NCBI RefSeq assembly: GCF_964340395.1
Contig: NC_135549.1
Location: forward strand, 12,830,842 to 12,890,841
DNA length: 60,000 nt
From: Glandiceps talaboti
Lineage: Eukaryota; Hemichordata; Enteropneusta; Spengelidae
Direction of reading: 5' to 3'
Shown here one piece after another: positions 15,923 through 27,800 of the stretch (position 1 is its first letter; each line of letters opens with the position of its first letter). The notes beneath the pieces are model-generated. The model saw only the letters and a program-made list of their open reading frames with translations. It was not told where the DNA came from and made no database searches. The position numbers were made by a program, and so were the translations under genes.

Positions 15923-16246
15923 GCATGTCTGAGTTATGGCTTTGGACATGGAAAATTCACAAACAAAATGGCTGCTAGGTGGCCATATTGGATCGTATCA
16001 CCACAACAATGAATATACACATGTATGTCATAGAACACTGTCCTAATACCAACTTTGAATGAGATCTGTTGAAGCATGTCTGAGTTATGGCTTTAGACAG
16101 GAAAATTTGCAAACAAAATGGCTGCTTGGAGGCCATATTGGATCGTATCATGAAACAAATTGACGTGCATATGTATGCCATTGTATTTTGCCCCTGTACC
16201 AAGTTTGAAAAAATCGGTCCAGGCATCTCCAAGAAACGGCTCTGGA
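15923..16246. repeat. ~140-bp module, about 2.2 copies, upstream of a LINE fragment
   Basis: Copies of the module seen at 10229-10470 begin at about 15926 and 16077. The last runs into CCAAGTTTGAAAAAATCGG and CTGGACGGACGG before the LINE reading frame starts. Confidence 0.7.
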
Positions 16247-17070
16247 CGGACGGATGTTGTTCGTAATCTTGGTGTTTTCATGGCTTCGGCGGCTACTATG
16301 TCTGATCATGTAATTAATATTTGTAAAGCTGCCTCTCATGCTCTGTGGAAAATTGGCAAAATTCGCAATCTTCTTGATCAAAGTTGTACTGAAAAACTAG
16401 TTCATGCTTTTATTACATCACGTTTAGATTATTGCAACAGTTTACTATATGGTCTCCCACTTCAACAAATTCGTAAGCTCCAAATTATTCAGAATTCTGC
16501 AGCAAGGAAAAAAGTTGAGCATATTACCCCAGTTCTTCATTCATTACACTGGCTACCTATTCAGAAGCGCATTGAATTTAAAGTACTCTGTATTGTTTTT
16601 AAAGTTCTTAATGGGTGCGGGCCCTCATATCTAGGCGATTTATTAATGGTTAAATCCACCCGTCGTTCCCTTCGGTCGCAATCCGGTGGCGTGGTGAATT
16701 TGCATCAACCGATATCGATAGGGAACACTGCATAATATGGTGATCGGGCCTTCTCTATTTGCGGCCCACGCCTTTGGAATGCCCTGCCACCATGTCTTCG
16801 TTCATCTCATACTTTGAACAGTTTTAAATATGCCTTGAAATGTCATCTTTTTAGCTCTCATTATTATTAACTTTTAACTTTTTTTTACATTTCAGTCTTT
16901 TAATTGTCATTCCATGTCTTTTTTTATTTTTATCCTGTTTCATATCATGTTTATACTTGTGTATATGTACCTTTTAAAATATTGTTATACTTTTGTTCAG
17001 CGCATTGAGATTGTTTTAATGTAATGCGCTCGATAAGAAATAAATATTATTATTATCATATTATTATTAT
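16247..17070 (+). mobile_element. 5'-truncated L2/CR1-like LINE: C-terminal reverse transcriptase region and 3' tail
   Basis: A reading frame from about 16247 encodes the C-terminal part of a non-LTR retrotransposon reverse transcriptase. It shows NLGVFM, the hallmark AFITSRLDYCNSLLYGLP, KLQIIQNSAAR, LHWLPIQKRI and, further on, YGDRAFSICGPRLWNALP. One in-frame TAA at 16733-16735 interrupts the frame, which then continues to a stop at 16868-16870. The catalytic palm with its DD motif is missing, so this is a dead 5'-truncated copy. The 3' region ends in GCGCATTGAG..TAATGCGCTCG and a (TTA)n tail to about 17070, typical of L2/CR1 elements. Confidence 0.85.
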
Positions 17071-18732
17071 TAACATGTAATATGGCGGCAATTTATCCTT
17101 GTTCGTCTCCGAACATTGTTGCTATACCGAGTAATTTCGAAATCCCATCAAATTTACCCTTTAAAAGGTTGCTAAATTGTCGGAAACCGACATTCTCTGT
17201 TATTCATTTATTGCAGTTATGATTCCTTATATGGAGATGTGACGTCAGCGTTGCTACGGTAAATTACTGTAAATCGTTGCAACTCCTACTCATAAGTGTA
17301 ACGCTTAAAGCACTTGGGTCTTACATAATGCACATTATGTACATCTAGCCCCAAGATTTTCTTGTTTCCATGTTGAAAAGGGTAAAAGTATAGAGTCCAC
17401 TTCATGTTAGTCTTCACTGACTCTGTCTGATATAATCATGTAGAAACTAATAACAAACTGTACATTCTAGAAAAATTAAATGAATACAGTTTCTTGCGAC
17501 ATTTTGTCTAAAATGGAGTGAACTAAATGTCACATGTGCCACCATGTAGACACCATATCAAATACATACTTCAAAACATAAGCGTCTACATGTCTGCTTT
17601 AATTGCAGTATCTTCATAGTTCACTGTGACGAGCTTTACAACATAAACTAGTAATCTTTACAGTCAGTGTAATAGTATATCAAAATACTCTTTATAATTT
17701 TATGGTTTTCTATCACGATACAAAAATACAAAAATAAAAGTTTGTTATTGTACGTACAATAGCGAACATTTTACACATTTAGCAGGTTTTTTGCAATGTA
17801 TTGAGTTACAAACACAGACTCGGTCTATGTTGTTTCACATTGGTTTTTCAAGTAGGACGCCATGATAAAATTGTTTTATAAATGAAAAATCCCCAAAATA
17901 AATACCCAATCCTCATCCACATGGTCACTCTAAGATAAAACCAATTAACTAGTACGGCTGTTCATGGACGTATGAAAGGAAGAAATGCAAATTGGCAAAA
18001 TCCAACAATACCGATTACGCCCACATACAAGCAGCAGGTAAAAAATGAATTTCTGTTGAAGACTCATGTCTCCCTCTAGCAATCCTATCACTGGCTACAT
18101 AAGTCTTTAAACCTGTGCTGACTGCAACCGGGGCCTTTTCTTCATCAAATAATCTATGATGTATTTTCATTTTCGTCAATTTTATCTGTTTTCTTCATGG
18201 TTATAGTGTCAAATTAAGTTATTTCCTGGAAAAGTAAACATGCTGTTTTTGATTACCGAACTTACCGATATGAACGACTTGCTTTGCACTAGAATAGTCT
18301 GAATCTAGAATATCCGAAATAGGCCTACTGTCTATTTCAATTAAAAGGGGGTAGATGACCTCAGGAAGGCCAAGTCGAAATAAAAGTATTCGTTATGTGT
18401 TCTAATTTAATATACGATCACGAGAAATTATAATTTTGTAAAGAGGGCGAATGATCCAAACACTATGTACACATTCCTATAGCTAAAAACAACGCTTTTC
18501 AAGTCGTTTAGTTGACCTGCGTCTTGTCAGGGAAAAGGGTAAAAATACTCACCAAATTGAAAGTTGTCAGATCACTGATAAGGATTTTTCAGTTTGGCGC
18601 CGACCAAGCTACGTGTGTATTTTTCTCGTTTTTTCTCGCTGCTGCAGCTTATGCTCCTGTGACATATATGATCCAGGGACTTTCTTCAGGGCCACTTTTA
18701 GTCCGGAGCAGGTCTGAGGGATCAAGTATATT
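17071..18732. other. Unannotated intergenic sequence
   Basis: No convincing gene. Short frames (for example 18512-18775) have no domain or splice context. Confidence 0.4.
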
Positions 18733-18912
18733 TAACGGGGATGGAGTACATTTACGTGGCTGCAGTACATTGTAACAGGGATGGAGTACATTTTTACGGG
18801 GATGGAGTACATTTTTATGGGGATGGAGTACATTTGATGGAGTACATTTTTACGGGATGCAATACATTTTTACGGGGATGGAGTACATTTTTACGAGGGT
18901 AGAATACATTGA
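18733..18912. repeat. ~22-bp tandem repeat
   Basis: About seven imperfect copies of GGGGATGGAGTACATTTTTA with small indels. Confidence 0.85.
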
Positions 18913-20920
18913 TTAGCACCCCTGTAACAGCCCGTTTGCTCCGTGATGAGCGGAGCCTGAAAAACCATCCGTTGTGGGCGCTGTTCTTATCCCTTTCCAC
19001 AAAGGGGAGAGAAGAAAGATAAGGACGCCCTCTCCGGCAACGTATTTTTAGAGTCTATAATGAGAGTAGTAATGTTGTATATTCATATGTGCATATATAT
19101 GTAGTGTTCGTTGTACGCATTACGCACAAATACCGCGTTACCAATGGCAACTGACATACGAAACACACCTGGGAAATAATGAATGTCAGGATTGTCAGAA
19201 TTGTATGTTTACATTAGCAATGTCCACGGTCAAACACATATACCGTAATTTCTAATGTAGAAATTTCTAGCACGAAACGATATAATTAGCGTCGACCATA
19301 GGACAACAAATATGAGTCCCTAAGGAATTAGCTAGGCATAGTACTGATGTAATTAGAACCCAAGCTAAGACTTGACCTGATGAAATCATGATAGGTCTAC
19401 AGGTTTTTGGCATTTGATGTGTCTGCACTACCTGTATTTCAAAACTTTGTTCATGACAATAATATAATTGTTTTTTACGTAATCAAGGGATTCCCAAGAT
19501 CAAACTGGACAGTGGAGTGAAGCCTAGACGCAATAAATATGTTTTGAGTTCTCAATGTATGAAATTTGCACACTTCATGTGATAGAAATAACCAACTCCT
19601 ACACCACTTAAACTGTAAGATACGTCGTGTTGCTCCGCTCTCACAGCCCGCTTTCTACTTTTTCTGTTACGGGTTGACCGATATCGATGTGTGAGGGCGC
19701 TCCATCAAGTCGTACGTTAGACACTTTTGGTATTCGTACTCCTCCCCTGGGCCGTATCACTACTGCACTGAGAAAGCCTAAAAGGAAACGCGTAGTTGCG
19801 CCACCTAAAGCAAGATACTTGCCTCGGCAATCCCCTTCCTTTACATAGTGGTTTGATGTTGTAAAAAAGGATCTGAATAGTGCCATCTAATGGTAAGCAA
19901 TCAGTGAAATATGGTACTCAAGTGTCCCAAATTAGTTGAAAGGGTTCCCTACCAACATTACAGCAGAAGGTATGGAAGGTTTATCGAATGTTACCTTATC
20001 ATTTACCGGGGTTCCCAAACCTTATTTTTTTTAAAAACTGTCGAATTCGTAAAACAACTACAAGTACATGTCATTTATATATAAACGCTTTATTTTTATG
20101 ACACACTGTGGAGTATAGTAAGTACGGCGTGACTTGAAATCTGGAAGTTGCCAGTTGCTAACGTCTTTGGGCAAGATTTGAACCAGGATTGTAACTCTGC
20201 TGGGATCTAGGAGGATACAGTTTTAATAAAGTCAAACCATACGCTTATAGGGAACATTAGGAACTGTGTTTTTCAAAACTTTCTAAAACATTGTGTTTGC
20301 TTCCCAGCTTCTTTTTTAAATGTCAAACCTGAATACAAATAACAATTTATACAGGAATACTACTTCCTGACTTCCAATATTTGTGGATACTCTACTTAAA
20401 CAGTAGAAAAAGCTGGACAGTCTTACAATATATTTTGTTTATGATATTTTCTGTAAAAAATAATATTCTGATCAGAAATTCCAACATCATCGTGGCAAAG
20501 TGTACAATCTTATATGTTATGTATTGCTTTGGAATAAAGAACTATTGTGTAATACTAGACTAATACATAATGCATAGTTTAAGTACACTGATGTCGAAAA
20601 GATTTTATCTTACGTGACAAATTGTATGCACTCATTACGAAATTTAAATGCAAGTTGAAGTTGTGAAGTTCCCATACACAGTTCACTGTGACTAGACCGA
20701 CAGCTCAACGTATCCTTCAAAAATATCTTCGGTACGTGATAATCTATCTGATGAAGGAATAAAAATGTCAAGTAACCACGGTAAACTAAAATGACGAATA
20801 GGCACAAAATCTAATTTCATAAAAAAATATATTTGGATATTCTTATCTTTTGTACTTTGTGGAATAAATATCATCTTGTCTAACATTAGTGTAAAATACA
20901 TGATTTGATAAGAGGGCGAC
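18913..20920. other. Unannotated intergenic sequence
   Basis: No gene is supported. A somewhat GC-richer frame on the minus strand at 19641-19886 has no recognisable domain and is not claimed. Confidence 0.4.
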
Positions 20921-20922
20921 AG

Positions 20923-21302
20923 AATGAGTGAGTGATGAGTGAGTGAGTGAGTGAGTGAGTGAGTGAGTGAGTGGGTGGGTGGGTGGGTGGGTGGGTGGGT
21001 GGGTGAGTGGGTGAGTGAGTGAGTGAGTGAGTGGGTGAGTGAGTGAGTGAGTGAGTGAGTGAGTGAGTGAGTGAGTGAGTGAGTGAGTGAGTGAGTGAGG
21101 GGGTGGGTGGGTGGGTGGGTGGGTGGGTGGGTGGGTGGGTGGGTGGGTGGGTGAGTGAGTGAGTGAGTGAGTGAGTGAGTGAGTGAGTGAGTGAGTGAGT
21201 GAGTGAGTGAGTGAGTGAGTGAGTGAGTGAGTGAGTGAGTGAGTGAGTGAGTGAGTGAGTGAGTGAGTGAGTGAGTGGGTGGCTGGGTGGCTGGGTGGCT
21301 GG
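20923..21302. repeat. (GAGT)n/(GGGT)n tetranucleotide array
   Basis: About 380 bp in alternating blocks of GAGT and GGGT, closing with three GGCTGGGT units. The blocks are internally homogeneous, as expected from replication slippage. The long Thr-His-Ser-Leu frame on the minus strand is a consequence. Confidence 0.97.
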
Positions 21303-21639
21303 GCTTGTGTACGTGTGTGAACAAATGCTTATTGTTGTTCATTTTCCTGTTTTGTTTGAGGTTATTTACTTAATTCCTTGTACTTATTAAACTTATGAAT
21401 GAAAGCAGAGACAAGAAAACACAACCTTGGTGGCGGCTGTAATGAAAGTCACCGACGACATAAGAAAAACAAAAGTCACAGACAGATAATTGTGCAGAGG
21501 GCGTTGTACAATGGTGGCCAGAGTATGGAAGTTTTTTCTTTGAGTTGATGCCTTGCGCAACTCTCCTTGGCTTATCACTCACTCGTGGTAAACAAAATAC
21601 ATATCTTCTAAACAGAAAAAGAAAGAATGTTGACAGGTT

Positions 21640-21804
21640 CGCGTCGGTAGAATGACGTCACTCCACAGTAAAATGAATATCAGGTGACCTAAGTCACATG
21701 ACAAATCATGGCGATAGTTTGCGAGTTGGCTGATAGCATAGCATAGCATAGCGAACATGTAATGTAATGGCATAGTGTGCAATACACGATACAACATTAT
21801 CAAT
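21640..21804 (+). promoter_or_regulatory. RFT1 promoter region
   Basis: A perfect palindromic CRE, TGACGTCA, lies at 21653-21660, about 150 bp before the RFT1 start codon. An ATGGCG YY1-like core is at about 21707. There is no obvious TATA box, as usual for a housekeeping gene. The start site itself is inferred. Confidence 0.45.
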
Positions 21805-24800
21805 ATGGACGGCAGTGCCACTTTAGCGAGCGCTGCACGGTCAGCTACCTATAATATGGTATTACAGGTAAATGATTTGTAGTATTTTGTACTACTACTA
21901 CTACTAGGACTCCAAGTCTAAGGTTTGCGTGTAGCGTATGCTAATCATTTACATAACAATGTACAATAACTTGTCAATCAGAACGAGTATAACCATAAAA
22001 CCTCCATTGTTGGGTCTGTGGTATAACATTTAAAATGCAGACGATTCGTCGTCAGTCAACGGGTACTAGTGTATGGAGCGTTAAAATGGTCGATGTGATC
22101 TTAAACAAAGCGATGCATTCAGCTTGAAATGAGGGGTCACCGAGGTCATCAGAGAAACAGGGGTCAAAAGGTCATCCAAATACTAGTAAGCAGCTCAATG
22201 CACATGCACATACTACATGTTTTAAATAACCAGCTATCTATTAAATTCTCAGTGGAAGTATTAATGCTCAAATAACGCGTGTTACATTCCATATTTTAGC
22301 TTTTAATTTGTATTTCAACAGATGGTGTTCCGGGTTCTCACTTTCCTTTTGAATGCATTTATTTTAAGATACATCTCCAAGGAGATGATGGGTGTGGTCA
22401 ATGTCAGGTAAGGATAACTTCCTCAACACTGTTCTAGATCTACAGTTATGTGTGTGTGTGGGTGGGTGGGTGGGGGTTCGGTCCTCGATATCAGTTTGCG
22501 ATTAGACTAGTGTTGCGCCAGATCGGAGTTTAGATAAAACGTAGGGGAAAAAAAAGGTGCGAGCGACTGTCGACAGTCTACTTTGAACTTGTCATGAAGC
22601 CAGTGTCACAAGGTGTAACGATTGTCATTATTTTTATCATGTGACAGACTAACTCTACTCTACTCAACAACTCTATTCATTGCCCGTGAAGCTTTCCGTA
22701 GAGCTTGTCTTAGTAAAACAGATGATAGGAAATGGAGACAAGTTATCAACTTATTGTGGTGCACGTAAGTATATAAACCCTTATATTTGCTATGATAGCA
22801 CATTTCAATACTACTACAATGTAATATGATACAACACAACACATCACAACAGAACAGAATATGACATGACATGACACAACAGAACTCATCACACAATACA
22901 ACTCCACACAACACAACATAACATAATGCAACACCACACCACACCACACAAGATAACATAGCACCACAGAGAACAACACAACATAACACAATGCCACGGC
23001 ATTTTGAATATCCCTATGAGGACCACATTTGAAATAAGTGTTTTTAAAAATACTTTTATGTGTTATGCTCGGTGATTTTTTATACCTTGTATTTTAATAT
23101 GTACTTGTATAAATTTTTACGCAATTCAATTCAGTTCAAGACAACACAATGCAACACAACACAACACAACACAACACAACACAACACAACACAACACAAC
23201 ACAACACAACACAACATAATACAACACAACATAATACAACACAACACAACACATCACAACATAATATAACACAATACACAACTCTTAGTAAGACTCAGTG
23301 AAATGTAAAACCAATGAAGTTAAAACAAAGTGTACTTTTACAAATTAAGTAAAATGCAATAAATAGAATTCTCAAAAAAAAAATGTGGCAGATACCATAT
23401 AACAATGATCTATCATCAGAGAATTGACAAGGACAATTCATCAATTCCTGAGTTATATTCCAGATACAGTTGGGTAAAGATGTTACTTTTAGAATAAGTG
23501 AATATTAAGCCATATTATGGGATATCCAACTTTTGAACTCTGTAACATTGACAGAATGGTCTTCACTTTGCGAAATATTGGGTTTTCATACAACTCAGCT
23601 TGACTAGCCTGCTTTACTACAATGAATTTACTGCAGATATTAACAATTCTACTAATAAAGCCTGTTTTTATGTAACACATTCATGTATCCAAACTGACAA
23701 TGATAGAAAAATCTAAATAATTTCAATGAAAGATCTTAAAGAAATTCAGTTTTGACTTTCTGCGTACTCTAACATTGAACCTTTTTTGCCCTGTGTGACT
23801 GTTTGCTTGGGTTGAAATTTAACTTGTATGTTTCTTACAGAGTTCTGTTAGGCCTCCTTTGTGGATTGGCATTGGCATATTTCTGGTTGACAGTATTGGA
23901 AATCCCTAACCCTGACTCTATACCAAACTATTCAATTGGTGTGATAACATTTACAGTGTCAGCCATATTGGAACTTTTAGCTGAACCCCTCTTTGTTGTT
24001 GGCCAGGCACTGTTGTTTGTCAAACTAAGGGTGAGCTTGACTTCATTTGTTTCTTTAGTACCGGTAGCAGTGTAAGGAAGACCTTGTATACTCTTTATGT
24101 GAAATTATCATAAAACGATGTAAAACATGCATGCGTGCGTGCACGTGTGGATGTGGGCATGGATGCATTTGATTCATTATGTTTGAGTGTACACATGCTT
24201 TTATGTCTTTATCTCTGCATAGTTTCTGTTTTATGTGTTTGTGAAAGTGTTGACAGTAAAAAAAAAAGAGAAAATTAACATTTATCAGGAGGAAAATTAT
24301 TAAAATTAAGACAATAAATGTATAGATTATCCCTTGTAAAACAATATCCAATTTGAATGAAATTGATAAGTTACTGATTGTATTTTGTTTGTACAGGTGA
24401 TAGTAGAAGGAATTGCAATAATGTGTCGATGTCTGGTAACGGTTATACTAGTAGTCTACTTTCCACACTGGGGTATCGTAGCATTCTGTTGTTCACAGGT
24501 GAGGCAAATACATTAATTGAGATCTGTGTAGTTGATGTAATAATGTCCATTTGATAGAATTATTATGATACTATAGTATATATTTACTGCCATATTGATA
24601 CTTGGCTTTGACTTTGTATATAAAGACATGGCAATATTTTCATTCTCTGTTTCAAAAAATGTGTATCATAATCATAATTTTACTGAAAATTTTTGATCAA
24701 ATCATTGGTAATTTATATAAGGAAACAGCAAATTATTGTGTTGCGTTTTGATAAAGGTTGAAATCTTCTTATCATGTGATTGGCCTATTCAGTGTGTATA

Positions 24801-27800
24801 ACTGTCTATTTTTCCTCTGATTTGCAGCTTGCATTTACATTTGTATATGTGGCTTTATATTATACATATTTCATCAAATATGTATACTCATCACATGATA
24901 AATCATTTCCATTGAAATCATTTCGAGATTTCTTCCCTAAAACAAGTCCAGGACAGGTGAGTTCCATGAATTTGTAATCAATTCATTTGACCTTTAACCT
25001 TCCATACATATTCATTTAATAAGAGAGGATTTATAGCTAGACAAGAGAAGAAAGTGTGAAAAGATAGGGGGGAAAAACCTCAGTAACCAAACCCCCTTGA
25101 ATTTGAAAGGTATGGTAAGGGGCTGGTCATTTGTAACTGGAGGGTGGTGGGGGTTGGGGGAAGAATGCTTTGGGAAACATCTCTACAGGTAATGTCTATC
25201 ACAAGTACAATGACAAATTCGATTTTAATGCTGTGAAGTGACTTGTTTGAATTTTAATTGTTATTACTTCCAACAAAGGTTACTTGCTATAAATTACATG
25301 GTATATATCAGTGACCACACAGAGAAATTTTAACTGGTGTTTGAACTGTCCATTTGTGTGTACTTTGATCAATTTGTTGTCTCCAAAATAGTCACTATTC
25401 ACATAGTCACAATTCTTTGATAATGACATAGTCACTATTCTTTGACAATGACATAGTCACTATTCTTTGACAATGACATAGTCACTATTCTTTGATAATG
25501 ACATAGTCACTATTCTTTGATAATGACATAGTCACTATTCTTTGATAATGACACAGTCACTATTCTTTGATAATGACATAGTCACTATTCTTTGACAATG
25601 ACATAGTCACTATTCTTTGACAATGACATAGTCACTATTCTTTGACAATGACATAGTCACTATTCTTTGACAATGACATAGTCACTATTCTTTGATAATG
25701 ACATAGTCACTATTCTTTGATAATGACATAGTCACTATTCTTTGATAATAACAGTCACTATTCTTTGACAATGACATAGTCACTATTCTTTGATAATGAC
25801 ATAGTCACTATTCTTTGATAATGACATAGTCACTATTCTTTGACAATGACATAGTCACTATTCTTTGACAATGACATAGTCACTATTCTTTGATAATGAC
25901 ATAGTCACTATTCTTTGACAATGACAGTCACTATTCTTTGATAATGACATAGTCACTATTCTTTGATAATGACATAGTCACTATTCTTTGATAATGACAT
26001 AGTCACTATTCTTTGATAATGACATAGTCACTATTCTTTGATAATAACTCACTATTCTTTGATAATGACATAGTCACTATTCTTTGATAATAACTCACTA
26101 TTCTTTGATAATGACATAGTCACTATTCTTTGATAATGACATAGTCACTATTCTTTGATAATGACATAGTCACTATTCTTTGATAATGACATAGTCACTA
26201 TTCTTTGATAATAACAGTCACTATTCTTTGATAATGACATAGTCACTATTCTTTGACAATAACAGTCACTATTCTTTGATAATGACATATTCACTATTCT
26301 TTGATAATGAGATAGTCACTATTCTTTGATAATAACAGTCACTATTCTTTGATAATGACATAGTCACTATTCTTTGATAATAACAGTCACTATTCTTTGA
26401 TAATGACATATTCACTATTCTTTGATAATGAGATAGTCACTATTCTTTGATAATAACAGTCACTATTCTTTGATAATAACAGTCACTATTCTTTGATAAT
26501 AACAGTCACTATTCTTTGATAATGACATAGTCACTATTCTTTGATAATGACATAGTCACTATTCTTTGATAATGACATAGTCACTATTCTTTGACAATGA
26601 CATAGTCACTATTCTTTGATAATGACATAGTCACTATTCTTTGATAATGACATAGTCACTATTCTTTGATAATGACATATTCACTATTCTTCGATAATGA
26701 CTCACTATTCTTTGATAATAACAGTCACTATTCTTTGATAATAACAGTCACTATTCTTTGATAATGACATAGTCACTATTCTTTGATAATAACACAGTCA
26801 CTATTCTTCGATAATGACTCACTATTCTTTGATAATGACATAGTCACTATTCTTTGATAATGACATAGTCACTATTCTTTGATAATGACATAGTCACTAT
26901 TCTTTGATAATGACATAGTCACTATTCTTTGATAATGACATAGTCACTATTCTTGCATCTGTAGAAATGGACCAATCTTGCTCTAGCCAAGTTAACTTGG
27001 AGCTTTTTTAAACAAGGATTTTTCAAACAGATTTTAACAGAAGGTAGGGTGTGATTTAATATAGCAACGATTTTTAGTATTTTAGTAAATTAAAGAAGTT
27101 CGATCATCATTTTCTACAGCTGATACAGGTTATTCAAAAATACTTGTGTGCAACTGAAGACAAATTGTGTAAAATGATAAGTTTATTTGTTTATTTGTTT
27201 GTTTGCAGGTGAAAAATATGTAATGACATTCTTCAGTGTTGCAAATTTTGCTGACCAGGGACTCTATGACATCATTGCCAATTTGGGCTCCCTAGCTGCA
27301 CGATTTATTTTCCTTCCAATAGAAGAGAGTGGTTACCTGTTTTTTGCACAGACATTGAGTCGAGGTGTACCTTTAAAAGAACAGTCAAAAGTAATCCTTT
27401 ATTTCTACTTTAGGCTAAATAAAAAAAAAATTGTGTGTTTCCGATAAACCAACCGACCCTAGTTTAAGCCTCCAATCCTAAACATTTTTTAAGCATTTAA
27501 AACAAAAAAATTCTGTCTTCTTGACCTTCATGTGTCTGTTTTCTTTCTCCAGTCATGTCTGTACCATTTCTTTCAAATCAGAGCTGTTATTTGTTCCGCA
27601 ACACTGTGAAATAATGGTGCGTCTTGAACGGTGGCGTAAAAGAGGCTGTGGTTTACGATGATGTGTCTGTACATATTTCATCAAATTATCACAGAAAGGG
27701 TATTCTGACAAACATTTTGTTTGTTTTGGGTCGAAGCAATATTTGTCAGAAATACAAAAAAAAACAAATAAAGATTTTTTAAAAAAAATTCTCGACCTGC

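Noticed and set aside
19641-19886. 81-residue minus-strand frame with higher GC
   Set aside because: No recognisable domain, no clear splice sites or partner exons; left unassigned.
20692-21342. 216-residue Thr-His-Ser-Leu repeat frame on the minus strand
   Set aside because: Direct translation of the GAGT/GGGT tetranucleotide array, with no conserved flanks.
25390-26956. CRISPR-like regular repeat array
   Set aside because: Units are contiguous without spacers, and the array lies in an intron of a eukaryotic gene.
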